NCBI GenBank assembly: GCA_945869955.1
Contig: CAMBQP010000002.1
Location: forward strand, 1 to 64,000
Direction of reading: 5' to 3'
From: Schlesneria paludicola DSM 18645
GTDB lineage: Bacteria; Planctomycetota; Planctomycetia; Planctomycetales; Planctomycetaceae
Length of the DNA: 64,000 nucleotides
Part shown: positions 1-7,936 of the stretch, one piece after another
Position numbering within the stretch: position 1 is the first letter of the stretch
Layout: the number at the start of each line of letters is the position of its first letter
Made by a program: the position numbers and the translations under genes
The notes under the pieces: generated by a model
The model's input: the letters and a program-made list of their open reading frames with translations, nothing else
What the model was told of the DNA's origin: nothing
Database searches by the model: none

Positions 1-34
1 TCTGAAAACCTTCTTTATCGACAGGAGCTGGCTG

Positions 35-1801
35 ATGCGTAACAGATGTTTGAGTACTCCTCCCGCTTGGGCTGTTCCTTCTCCCAAGAAGGCTGAGCAA
101 ACAGAGGTCGTCGGGTGGGATGTCGCCGGTTCGGCGGCTGTGAAACTCGAGTCGATTCCGACAGGGGGAGCGCGAATTTCCACAGGCAAGGACAGTGATT
201 CGAAGACGGCCAAGGGGTCGCCCAGTCCCACCCCTGCAGAACCCCCGGTTGCGCTCTACAGTCTGGCCGAGATCGTTGATAAACCGATCGAATGGGTCGT
301 CGAGGGGGTGATTCCGCGAGGGGAACTGACGCTCATCACCGGGGAAGCGGGTGTCGGGAAAAGTGGTTTTCTCGCAGGACTGATCGCCAACGTCACGCGG
401 GGTCGACCCGGACCTCGTGATCCCGTTGGCCCAGAGGATGCGGTTTGCCCGCGGGATTCGGAACACTCCGGCGATCGGGGGCGCTCTGAGGGGGGAAGTG
501 ACACCGATTTAAAAATCGATACGGATCCCCTCTTAAAGCCCTGCAGGATCTCGGCGGACGGGCCAGGTGCGCCCCTTGGCAGCGATGTGGCCCGTGACAA
601 GGTTGGCGGACACCGTGTTGTCGGACACCGTGTTGGCGCAATCAACGCTGAGAAACGTCACTCGTCGTCGGCGACAAACCACACCCCGGCGGCGGTGGTG
701 ATTTTTTCCACGGCCAACATCCTGGCGGATGCGGTTCGGCCCCGATTGATCGAGGCGGGAGCTGATCTGGGGAAGGTTTATGCACTCTGTCAGCTCGAAG
801 AGGAGCCGTTCGACGGGACGTCGCGTCCTGCTGGTGGGCGAGATGTTGGAACGGGAGATGCTACAGCCGTGCAGACTGATGGGGCGGGCGGAAGGGAACG
901 GGATAATCCGGAAGGTGGGCATGGCACGAATGTCGGGTCTGGCGGGGCCGGCGAAATCGCTGCCGGCGCAGATTCGGTGGCGGAGAGTCCGAGTTTGCGG
1001 CCGCGAATGTTTCAATGGCATCGCGATTTGCCGGTGCTCGAAGCCGAATTAGTGCGGTTGCGGGCCAACGGCGTCGCGGTTTCGATGATGGTGATTGATG
1101 CGGTGGATGGCTATGTCGCCGCTCCCCGTCGGCGGTCCCTGAGCGCCGCCGAGATCGAGAAGCTGGCCGAGCTGGCGCGCAAGTTCCGGGTGGCGATTGT
1201 CCTAGCGGCCAATGTGTCGCCGGCCGCGATGCTGCGAGCGAATCGACCACGGGGGATGGCGGGGATCGACGCGCTGTCGACGGTCGCACGAACTGTCTGG
1301 ATGATCGTGCGCGATCCGAATGTGGCGAGTGGACGAATGCTGGTCCCCATCAAAAAGAATTGCAGCATGCATGAAAATGGGTTTGCGTACGTGCTGTCTC
1401 AGGGAAAAATTGCCTGGGCTGCAGCACCGGTCGGGATTCCGGTTGAGGATTTATTGAACGAGGTGATCATGACCCCGCAAGATCGGCTGGCGCGAGAACA
1501 GAAATTCGCAAGCGATCGCGCCGCGAACTGGCTGCAGGAACGCCTCGGCAACGGAAAAGTTGCTGCGTTCGAGGTTCAAGCCGAGGCGGCCGAGCACGAG
1601 ATCACGGCAGCCTCGCTGCGCCGCGCGTTTCAGAGTTTGGGCTGTAAGACGCTCAAAGAGCAGAATCAAGGAGAAAAAGTCCGCTGGTACTGGCGATTGC
1701 CCGACGGAGGATTGACTTCGCGTTGCGAGGAGCCCCGTTTCCTCGCGCAACCGGTACCAGCGACCCAAGCAGGTTTATCGATTGCCGGTGCTCCGGCGTA
1801 G
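35..1801 (+). CDS. AAA-family (RecA/RepA-like) ATPase, possibly 5'-truncated by the window edge
   Basis: The protein carries a Walker A motif (GEAGVGKS) near residue 107 and a Walker B-like strand (VSMMVIDAVDGY) near residue 355. This is the layout of AAA_25/RepA-type RecA-fold ATPases, which are often found as standalone genes in planctomycetes. The C-terminal ~100 residues look like a winged-helix region with a WYWRLP ending. Between the two Walker motifs lie long Gly/Asp/Arg-rich insertions with no recognisable fold, including an imperfect tandem duplication (GGHRVVGHRVG). The frame has no stop between base 2 and the ATG at 35, so the true start may lie outside the window. The exact role (primase-helicase-like or regulatory) is not determinable. 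The gene converges on the PLP-enzyme gene with one base between the two stops. Confidence 0.8.
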   Translation: MRNRCLSTPPAWAVPSPKKAEQTEVVGWDVAGSAAVKLESIPTGGARISTGKDSDSKTAKGSPSPTPAEPPVALYSLAEIVDKPIEWVVEGVIPRGELTLITGEAGVGKSGFLAGLIANVTRGRPGPRDPVGPEDAVCPRDSEHSGDRGRSEGGSDTDLKIDTDPLLKPCRISADGPGAPLGSDVARDKVGGHRVVGHRVGAINAEKRHSSSATNHTPAAVVIFSTANILADAVRPRLIEAGADLGKVYALCQLEEEPFDGTSRPAGGRDVGTGDATAVQTDGAGGRERDNPEGGHGTNVGSGGAGEIAAGADSVAESPSLRPRMFQWHRDLPVLEAELVRLRANGVAVSMMVIDAVDGYVAAPRRRSLSAAEIEKLAELARKFRVAIVLAANVSPAAMLRANRPRGMAGIDALSTVARTVWMIVRDPNVASGRMLVPIKKNCSMHENGFAYVLSQGKIAWAAAPVGIPVEDLLNEVIMTPQDRLAREQKFASDRAANWLQERLGNGKVAAFEVQAEAAEHEITAASLRRAFQSLGCKTLKEQNQGEKVRWYWRLPDGGLTSRCEEPRFLAQPVPATQAGLSIAGAPA

Positions 1802-1802
1802 T

Positions 1803-2942
1803 TCAGTCCTGCAATGCCTGCTGGAAATCGGCGATCAGGTCATCGGGGTGCTCAATTCCGACCGAAACCCGCAGTGTCGAGGCGGTAATCCCCGCCTCTC
1901 GTCGGGCCGCTTCGGTCATCGACGCGTGACTCATCGAATCCGGGTATTCAATCAGCGATTCGACTCCACCCAGCGATTCCGCGAGTTGGAACAGTTTCAA
2001 CCGACCCACAATTTTTTCCACCACGGGACGCCCACCATGAACATCGAAGCTCAACATGGCACCGAAACCGGATTGCTGGCGTTTGGCCAATGCGTGTTGT
2101 GGGTGATCGACGAGTCCAGGATAGTAGACATGGCTGATCGCGGGATGCTGATTCAGGAAATTCGCCAAAGCCATCGCACCGCGCTGATGTGCCTCCATGC
2201 GAGGTCCCAGCGTCTTGATTCCGCGCAAAACCAGCCAGGCATCAAACGGCGAACAGGCCAGTCCCAGCGCATTGACGATGTAGCTGATTTTATCCGCATG
2301 CTCTTTCGTCTTGGTGACGACGCAACCACCGACGACATCGGAATGCCCGTTCAGATACTTGGTAGTCGAGTGAACCACCACATCGACACCATGCTCGAAC
2401 GGTCGCTGGCAATAGGGGGACAGGAAGGTGTTGTCCGCGATGGTGATCAGTCCCGCCGCTTTTGCCACCTCGGTAATGGCAGCAATGTCAACGATGTTAA
2501 GCAGGGGATTGCTGGGGGTTTCGATCCAGATACACTTGGTCTTGGGCGTAATCGCCTTGCGGACCTGTTCGACATCTCCCATGCGGACGAAGACGAAGTC
2601 GATCCCCATGTTGCGAAACAGCGAATCGAACAGCCGGTAGGTTCCGCCGTAAATGTCATGCCCCGCGATGATTTGATCACCGGGCTTGAACATGTGCATC
2701 GTCGCCGTGATCGCCGACATCCCAGTGCAGGTGGCTCGGCAATCGAGTCCCCCTTCGAGGGCGGTAATGTTTTCTTCGAGTGCCCGTCGGGTCGGATTAC
2801 CACTGCGGGTGTAATCGAATCCCCGGTGTGTCTTGAGATCATCCCAGCGAAACGTCGACGACGGGTAGATAGGAGTAGTCGCGCTGTTATAGGTCGAATC
2901 CTTGTCAACGCCGACATGAACACACCGAGTCTCAAACTGCAT
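1803..2942 (-). CDS. Trans-sulfuration PLP enzyme (cystathionine gamma-synthase / beta- or gamma-lyase family)
   Basis: This is a full-length 379-residue member of the Cys/Met metabolism PLP-dependent family (fold type I). The sequence shows the YTRSGNPT motif near residue 45, the cofactor-binding Asp in the IADNTF strand (~170) and the PLP lysine in HSTTKYLNGH (Lys195). Family members either make cystathionine from an activated homoserine or cleave cystathionine or methionine. The exact reaction cannot be fixed from these motifs, so no symbol is given. It is cytoplasmic and part of sulfur amino-acid metabolism. The gene is monocistronic, and its 5' region (2943-3766) shows no SAM riboswitch that I recognise. 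Confidence is high for the family and low for the specific reaction. Confidence 0.9.
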   Translation of the reverse strand: MQFETRCVHVGVDKDSTYNSATTPIYPSSTFRWDDLKTHRGFDYTRSGNPTRRALEENITALEGGLDCRATCTGMSAITATMHMFKPGDQIIAGHDIYGGTYRLFDSLFRNMGIDFVFVRMGDVEQVRKAITPKTKCIWIETPSNPLLNIVDIAAITEVAKAAGLITIADNTFLSPYCQRPFEHGVDVVVHSTTKYLNGHSDVVGGCVVTKTKEHADKISYIVNALGLACSPFDAWLVLRGIKTLGPRMEAHQRGAMALANFLNQHPAISHVYYPGLVDHPQHALAKRQQSGFGAMLSFDVHGGRPVVEKIVGRLKLFQLAESLGGVESLIEYPDSMSHASMTEAARREAGITASTLRVSVGIEHPDDLIADFQQALQD

Positions 2943-3766
2943 AGCAACGATCTTTCAGAGGTTTTTTCTTCGCACCAACGACCAACGGTTTCCGGTCAAT
3001 TCTTATTCCCAGCCGATTCGCTGGTCGAAACCGACCGGAAAATCAGGCTAGCAACAGAATCAGGCATCCACGAGACCTGCTCACCCGTCACAGTCACCGG
3101 GCCGAGACACCGATCACGGTAGATCAAATTCCGCTTCCGGGATCTGTACGGTCTCAGGTTCGCAAGCGAACACCTTCAATATCCTAGGGGTCCAGTTCCC
3201 AGACGACAATCGAAGGGGGCTCGTTTGGTCCTGCGAAACCGGATTTCCCGCAAAAACCGTCACTCTTGTGACAAATTCGCCGGTTTTAACGTGATTTCCC
3301 GCAAGTCATCCAGACCGACCGAAGGGGGGATGGTCAAGAACCGAGCTACGGGGATCGCGCAGAGAACCGCGTCTGGCGCCCGACTGACGAGGTTTTATCC
3401 TTCAACCACAAACCCAGTGCGCGAGGTACAAATCCTTGACTTTGCAGCAAATAGGACGACTTCGGTCCTCGATCCGTCCCCTTTGACGGCCATGAGGATC
3501 GGACTGCTCGGTCTCGACCCCGCTTCGTAATCCGCTTCTCACAGCAGCGTTCAGGCTAATCCATGGAATCCACCATTTGATTCGTGAATCACATCCTTGT
3601 CAAAAAATGCGAAGATTGTGAACCACGAATAAAACGAATCGCACGAATAGGAAGAGATTTCAAGATTCTGCACCCTGAAAACTGCACCCTGCACCCTGCA
3701 CCCTGAAAACTGAAAACTGAAAACTGAATTTTCCCAACCGCGCACGCGGTTTTTCGTTGAACCCTC
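2943..3766. other. Intergenic region without a convincing gene
   Basis: The region holds the promoter side of the PLP-enzyme gene on the minus strand. It also contains two copies of a short gatttcccgcaa word (about 3242 and 3290), a hairpin gttcgc/gcgaac near 3160, and the short-repeat cluster at 3670-3727. The only plus-strand ORF of note (3225-3530) has no recognisable protein character. Confidence 0.6.
3620..3727. repeat. Intergenic short-repeat cluster (caccctg / ctgaaaa units)
   Basis: Bases 3620-3648 carry a degenerate cgaat-rich word repeat. Bases 3670-3727 then carry several gcaccct units followed by at least three copies of the 8-base unit ctgaaaac. The same ctgaaaac array occurs at 54374-54409, so it is a dispersed intergenic repeat of this genome. 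Confidence 0.75.
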
Positions 3767-4126
3767 TTATCCTTCTTCACGCAAGATTTTTTCCATTTTC
3801 CGCCCTTTCGCCAATTCATCGACCAGCTTGTCCAGGTATCGGACCTGCTGCGTTAAGGGGTTTTCAATTTCTTCGACCCGATACCCGCAAATGAGGCCGG
3901 TGATCAGGTGGGCATTGGGGTGAAGCTTGGCACGTGCAAAGAATTGTTCAAACGTCACTTGGTCGTTGATCTGTTTCTGCATCGCTTTTTCGTTGAAACC
4001 CGTCAGCCAGCGGATCACCTGGTCCAATTCGTCTTTGGTTCGGCCCTTCTTCTCAATCTTGGCAAGATAGAGTGGGTACACGGAAGCAAACGTCATTTTC
4101 GCAAATCGTTCATCGTGGCTCTTCAT
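3767..4126 (-). CDS. DUF2200 family protein
   Basis: The 119-residue product begins MKSHDERFAKMTFASVYP and contains KKGRTKDELDQVIRWLTG, FFARAKLHPN and ITGLICGYRVEEIENP. I recognise this as the DUF2200 family of small cytoplasmic proteins of unknown function. The longer reading starting at 4165 is less likely, because the ATG at 4126 has a GAAAGGGG Shine-Dalgarno about five bases upstream and family members start there. The C-terminus (LDKLVDELAKGRKMEKILRE) is helical and charged. No operon partner is adjacent. Confidence 0.85.
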   Translation of the reverse strand: MKSHDERFAKMTFASVYPLYLAKIEKKGRTKDELDQVIRWLTGFNEKAMQKQINDQVTFEQFFARAKLHPNAHLITGLICGYRVEEIENPLTQQVRYLDKLVDELAKGRKMEKILREEG

Positions 4127-4552
4127 ACGACCCCTTTCAATTTCCTGTGGCACCGCGACTCTCACACATTGCGCTGCGGGGCAAGGTGTGACCGCAATTC
4201 GTTCCGTACCGATTTTCCTTCAGGAGGGCAACTTGGCATTCCAGCATGACTGGGGATTTACAAAGTTCTTCTCGTCACGTGTGAACAGCGGTTGTGAACA
4301 CTGTGACTGTGTCACTCGTCATCCAATCCGATCACCCGATCGTCGGCATTTGTAGAATGACGATACAAAAGGATTTGGGCATTGAAAGGCGTTTATGTGA
4401 AGTGCGGTTTTGAATTCTCGGACGTCGTTGGATTGCCTCGACATTGTCGACCATCGCGCCGAGGGATGCATTCGTGAGTCGATTGGTGGTTGTTTTGTCT
4501 CCTGATGAAAAACGCAGGAAAGTAGCGTCCCAATCCTTGCGTCTCGTTCCGA
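4127..4552. other. Intergenic region, nothing recognised
   Basis: This 426-base stretch lies between the DUF2200 start and the 3' end of the sulfatase gene. It has a run of gtgaaca/gtgac-type words around 4277-4315 but no ORF with protein character and no clear terminator. Confidence 0.5.
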
Positions 4553-6043
4553 CTATTGACTCGGTTGATGCAGTAGCAATTTCAGCAGTGTTGCCGTCGG
4601 TTCGTATTGTGGGTCTGTTGCGAGGTTGTGCGATTCGCTCGGATCAACATCGTGGTTGTACAGTTCGACGCCGCGCTGGCCATTGTTCCACTCGGTATAC
4701 CGCCAGGTCTCGGTGCGAAGGCTGCGGCCGATGACCTGATTGTTTCCGCCACCTCGAACGATTTGAGTCCGCGCCGGTTTCGTCCATTCCGCATCCGGGT
4801 TTTCGATCAAGGGCTTCAGGCTGGAACCTTCGGTCGCTGTGTCGGCCGGTAAACCGCATACGTCGGCCAGAGTGCGATGTAAGTCAACAAGTTCCACCGT
4901 ACGGCGACAAGACTTGCCGTTCGCCTCGTTTCCCGGAATGGAGATAATCAATGGGACTCGGGCCGATTCTTCGAACAGGGACATTTTCTGCCAGAGTCGT
5001 TTTTCACCCAGATGGTAGCCGTGGTCACTATGGAAGACGACGACGGTTTTGTCCGTCAATTTTAACCGATCGAGTGCATCGAGTACGCGCCCCACTTGGG
5101 CGTCCATGAACGAGGTCGATGCGAAATATGCCTGGATTGCTTGTCGCCGCTGATCGTCTGTCATCGATTCTTCCTCGGCACGAGTCGAGGCGAGTGCGGG
5201 GGCGGGGAATTGTTTTTTGAATTCGTCCGCGAAAGTCGGCAGCGGAATGGTACTGAGTGGATACAGGTCGAAGTATTTCTTGGGTGCGACATACGGTGTA
5301 TGCGGTCGAAAAAATCCAATCGCCAGATAAAACGGCTGGTCTTTGTGAGATTCGAGTAAACGAATCGCTTCACCGGCTCCGATTCCGTCGGTTTGCTCCG
5401 CATCCTCGCCCTCTGCAGCCAGCCAGCTCAGTACACCACCGAACCGGGCGGGGCCCTTCGCGTCAGGCTTCAGGGTGAAGATTTTGTCTTCTTCATCCTT
5501 ATCCCGGCCTCGCGGATTGAACACCGTTTCCCACGAAGCAGGATCATCGAGACCGTCCGTTCCGATCTGCCCAGGGACACCGTAATGATAGAGTTTGCCG
5601 ACGCGCGAGACGAAATAGCCTCCCTGCCGAAATGTTTGTGGCAGGCTGACGGCGTTGGGAACGTTTTTGCGAAATTGCGTGGCGTTTTCGAGGACCTTGG
5701 TGGTGTCAGGTCGCAATCCCGTCAAGAACGAGGCTCGCGAAGGGTTGCACAGGGGATATTGACAGTAGGCACGATCGAACCGGACGCCGCGGGCCGCCAG
5801 GCGGTCGATGTTGGGCGACTTCACCCGAGGATCTCCATAGCAGCCGAGCCGGGTATTCAGATCGTCAGAGACAATGTGCAGGACATTGAACCGGACGGGG
5901 TCGGCGGCGAGGCAGAGAGGCTCGAACGTGGCGGCCATCAGTAGCCATCCACTGATGGCCGCGAGCCAAGCGGTGCGGCGGATCGTCATTTGTTGTCCGA
6001 CCAGCAAGCGGAATTGTAACGGTGTCGGGATTTTCAAAAGCAT
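4553..6043 (-). CDS. Secreted sulfatase, iduronate-2-sulfatase-like
   Basis: This type I sulfatase is predicted to hydrolyse sulfate esters on polysaccharides outside the cytoplasm. The metal-binding Asp pair is in VSDDLNTRLG (residues 60-61). The formylglycine precursor Cys99 is in the C-x-P-S-R motif (LCNPSRASFLTG). A second metal site appears as HSDHGYHLGEKRLWQKMSLFEE. The VLHIVSDDLNTRLGCYG opening is typical of the planctomycete iduronate-2-sulfatase group (Pfam sulfatase). The hydrophobic N-terminus ends around ...CLAAD, consistent with a signal peptide. An inner ATG at 5989 would give a more ordinary signal peptide, but the outer ATG has the better Shine-Dalgarno (AGGAATCAGGAA). It lies 40 bases downstream of a second sulfatase, likely co-transcribed. 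The substrate is unknown, and activation would need a formylglycine-generating enzyme elsewhere. Confidence 0.92.
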   Translation of the reverse strand: MLLKIPTPLQFRLLVGQQMTIRRTAWLAAISGWLLMAATFEPLCLAADPVRFNVLHIVSDDLNTRLGCYGDPRVKSPNIDRLAARGVRFDRAYCQYPLCNPSRASFLTGLRPDTTKVLENATQFRKNVPNAVSLPQTFRQGGYFVSRVGKLYHYGVPGQIGTDGLDDPASWETVFNPRGRDKDEEDKIFTLKPDAKGPARFGGVLSWLAAEGEDAEQTDGIGAGEAIRLLESHKDQPFYLAIGFFRPHTPYVAPKKYFDLYPLSTIPLPTFADEFKKQFPAPALASTRAEEESMTDDQRRQAIQAYFASTSFMDAQVGRVLDALDRLKLTDKTVVVFHSDHGYHLGEKRLWQKMSLFEESARVPLIISIPGNEANGKSCRRTVELVDLHRTLADVCGLPADTATEGSSLKPLIENPDAEWTKPARTQIVRGGGNNQVIGRSLRTETWRYTEWNNGQRGVELYNHDVDPSESHNLATDPQYEPTATLLKLLLHQPSQ

Positions 6044-6083
6044 TTCCTGATTCCTGATGCGATATGGAGAAATTAACAGACGA

Positions 6084-7442
6084 TCACCAGAGTGGTTTGG
6101 CTAATTGACGATCCCACGACTGCCAAAGTGTTTCTAATTCTTTGACTGTGTCGGGGTACTGTGCCGCCAGATCGACGGATTCACCAATGTCTTTGGTGAG
6201 GTGATAGAGTTTTTTCTGCGAGACTTCTTTGGTGGGTGAGCTCTCGACATTCAGATCGTACTGGACCAGCTTCCAATCTCCGTGGCGGATGGCATTTTGT
6301 TTTCCCAGACGCCAGTAAAGTGTTTCGTGAGGCGATCCCGTTGCCTTGCCGGTGATGAACGGTAGCAAGTTGACCCCGTCCAATTTCCACTCCGGATTGA
6401 TTTCCACACCGGCTGCGGCAAGAGCGGTCGGTTGAATGTCCAGCTGGATGACAGGTTGGTTGAAGACGGTGCCTGCGGGGATGTGACCCTTCCACTGAAG
6501 GGCGAATGGAACCCGGATTCCCCCTTCGAGCGTTGTGCGCTTGCTACCCCGAAGTGGCGTATTGATGCTGCCGTTGATCGTGGTCCCTCGCATCGTTGGC
6601 CCGCCATTGTCGCTGATGAAGAAGATGAGCGTATTTTCGTCCAATCGCGATTCACCAAGTTTCTGGAGCACCTTTCCGACCGCATCGTCCATCGCCGAAA
6701 GCATCGCGGCGTACGTCTTCCTTTGGCTGTCAGTGATGGCGGCAAATTTGTCCAAGCTCACTGCTTCCGCCTCCATCGGCGTGTGAACGGCATTGAACGC
6801 CAGATACAAGAAGAACGGATTCGCCTGATGTCGATCGATGAACGAAACGGCCTCGCGACCGAACGCTGCGGTCAGGTATGTCGGCTCGGCATGCTTCTCG
6901 GTCCCTCGCCAGATCGAAGCTGTTCCTTTGTTAAAATAGGTGTGCGATCCTCCAAGAAAACCGAAGAATTCATCGAAACCCCGTTTTTGAGGGTGAAAAG
7001 GTGGACTCGAACCCAAATGCCATTTTCCCACCAGTCCGGTTGCGTAACCCGCTTCTTTGAATCGATTTGCGATCGTCGTTTCAGAAAGTGGTAACCCCTG
7101 TTCACTTCTCCCCGCCGCGGCAGGTCCTTCGCCTCCGGGGTTAAATTCGTGACCGAATCGTTGCTGATACCTACCGGTCAGTAAGCCCGCACGTGTCGGA
7201 CTGCAATACGGGCCGGAAACATAACCGTTGGTGAAGCGTGCCCCGTTTGCTACGAGGGAATTGATGTGCGGGGTAGGGATATCAGTCCCTCCTTGAAATC
7301 CCAGGTCCGCGTATCCCAGGTCGTCCGCGACGATCACCACGATATTGGGGCGCTTGGGGGCATCCGCTGCGGAAAGCAGGGATCCAACTAAGGCCAAATG
7401 GATGACTGTCATTCGACGGATCACGTTCATGATTCGATGCAT
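6084..7442 (-). CDS. Secreted sulfatase, arylsulfatase-like
   Basis: This second sulfatase has 452 residues. An N-terminal hydrophobic segment ends at LLSAADA, consistent with a signal peptide. The metal-binding VADDLGYADLG is at residues 38-48. The formylglycine site is Cys80 in YCSPTRAGLLTGRY (C-x-P-T-R variant). The distal FFISDNGGP motif and conserved His residues (GKWHLG, HTPMEAE) are also present. It belongs to the arylsulfatase A/B type common in planctomycetes, probably acting on sulfated glycans in the periplasm or outside. It is first in a probable two-gene minus-strand unit with the 4553-6043 sulfatase. The two proteins are clearly different subfamilies, so this is not a recent duplication. 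Confidence 0.92.
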   Translation of the reverse strand: MHRIMNVIRRMTVIHLALVGSLLSAADAPKRPNIVVIVADDLGYADLGFQGGTDIPTPHINSLVANGARFTNGYVSGPYCSPTRAGLLTGRYQQRFGHEFNPGGEGPAAAGRSEQGLPLSETTIANRFKEAGYATGLVGKWHLGSSPPFHPQKRGFDEFFGFLGGSHTYFNKGTASIWRGTEKHAEPTYLTAAFGREAVSFIDRHQANPFFLYLAFNAVHTPMEAEAVSLDKFAAITDSQRKTYAAMLSAMDDAVGKVLQKLGESRLDENTLIFFISDNGGPTMRGTTINGSINTPLRGSKRTTLEGGIRVPFALQWKGHIPAGTVFNQPVIQLDIQPTALAAAGVEINPEWKLDGVNLLPFITGKATGSPHETLYWRLGKQNAIRHGDWKLVQYDLNVESSPTKEVSQKKLYHLTKDIGESVDLAAQYPDTVKELETLWQSWDRQLAKPLW

Positions 7443-7936
7443 GTGAGAACTTTCTCGCGAAGAAACCGATTAAACGCCTGTGTTAAAAATACCAATTGAA
7501 TCACGACGCCGTCGATCCCCGTGGGAATGGTTTACGTTGACTTTGCATGGGATGGCACCTGAGACTGGTTCCCTGTGTTATACTGATTGCGAAGCTTTGC
7601 GACGACATCGGGAGGTGCCGTTGCCAGGGATTGCCGTAACCGTTCATCGTTCGGGGACTGGCTCATTTTTCACGCGAATAAGTGACGATCCGTCAAATCG
7701 CTCAAACCATTCACTCCACGTTTTGCTGGGAAAACTGTCGCTGTCCCCCTCACTTCGCTGTGAACGGTTACGGAATCGCTTCCGCTGGCGTGTTACGGAA
7801 ATCCGCATTAACCTCGTTCCTGAAACTCGGAATTCCCGCTTAAGCACGGGGCCCGTTTTCGGGGTCCTTTGTAGACCGACGCACTTTCAGGCGTGTTTTA
7901 TACATCAGAAAATTTCCCAGGAAGCCGGTTCGTAAT
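7443..7936. other. Divergent intergenic region with a 13-bp perfect inverted repeat
   Basis: This 494-base spacer lies between divergent genes and should hold both promoters. A perfect 13-base inverted repeat (ccgtaaccgttca at 7634-7646 and its complement at 7761-7773) brackets about 115 bases. The 151-residue plus-strand ORF across this stretch has no recognisable domain and looks like a by-product of the repeat. Confidence 0.6.
7634..7773. repeat. Inverted repeat pair (13-bp perfect arms)
   Basis: The arms are ccgtaaccgttca at 7634-7646 and tgaacggttacgg at 7761-7773, exact reverse complements. The interior contains further ttcg/gcga-type complementarity. It is a candidate degenerate MITE or REP-like element rather than a terminator, since no T tract follows. 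Confidence 0.6.

Noticed and set aside
1782-3122. 446-residue plus-strand ORF opposite the PLP-enzyme gene
   Set aside because: It is the antisense shadow of a gene with complete family motifs, and its translation has no recognisable domain.
2943-3200. SAM-type riboswitch upstream of the trans-sulfuration gene
   Set aside because: I looked for the conserved core elements on the minus strand and could not find them.
3225-3530. 101-residue plus-strand ORF in the spacer after the PLP-enzyme gene
   Set aside because: It has no motif and no ribosome-binding site, and it contains short DNA repeats.
7480-7935. 151-residue plus-strand ORF before the esterase
   Set aside because: It runs through an inverted repeat and the translation looks like non-coding DNA (Arg/Ser-rich, no motif).
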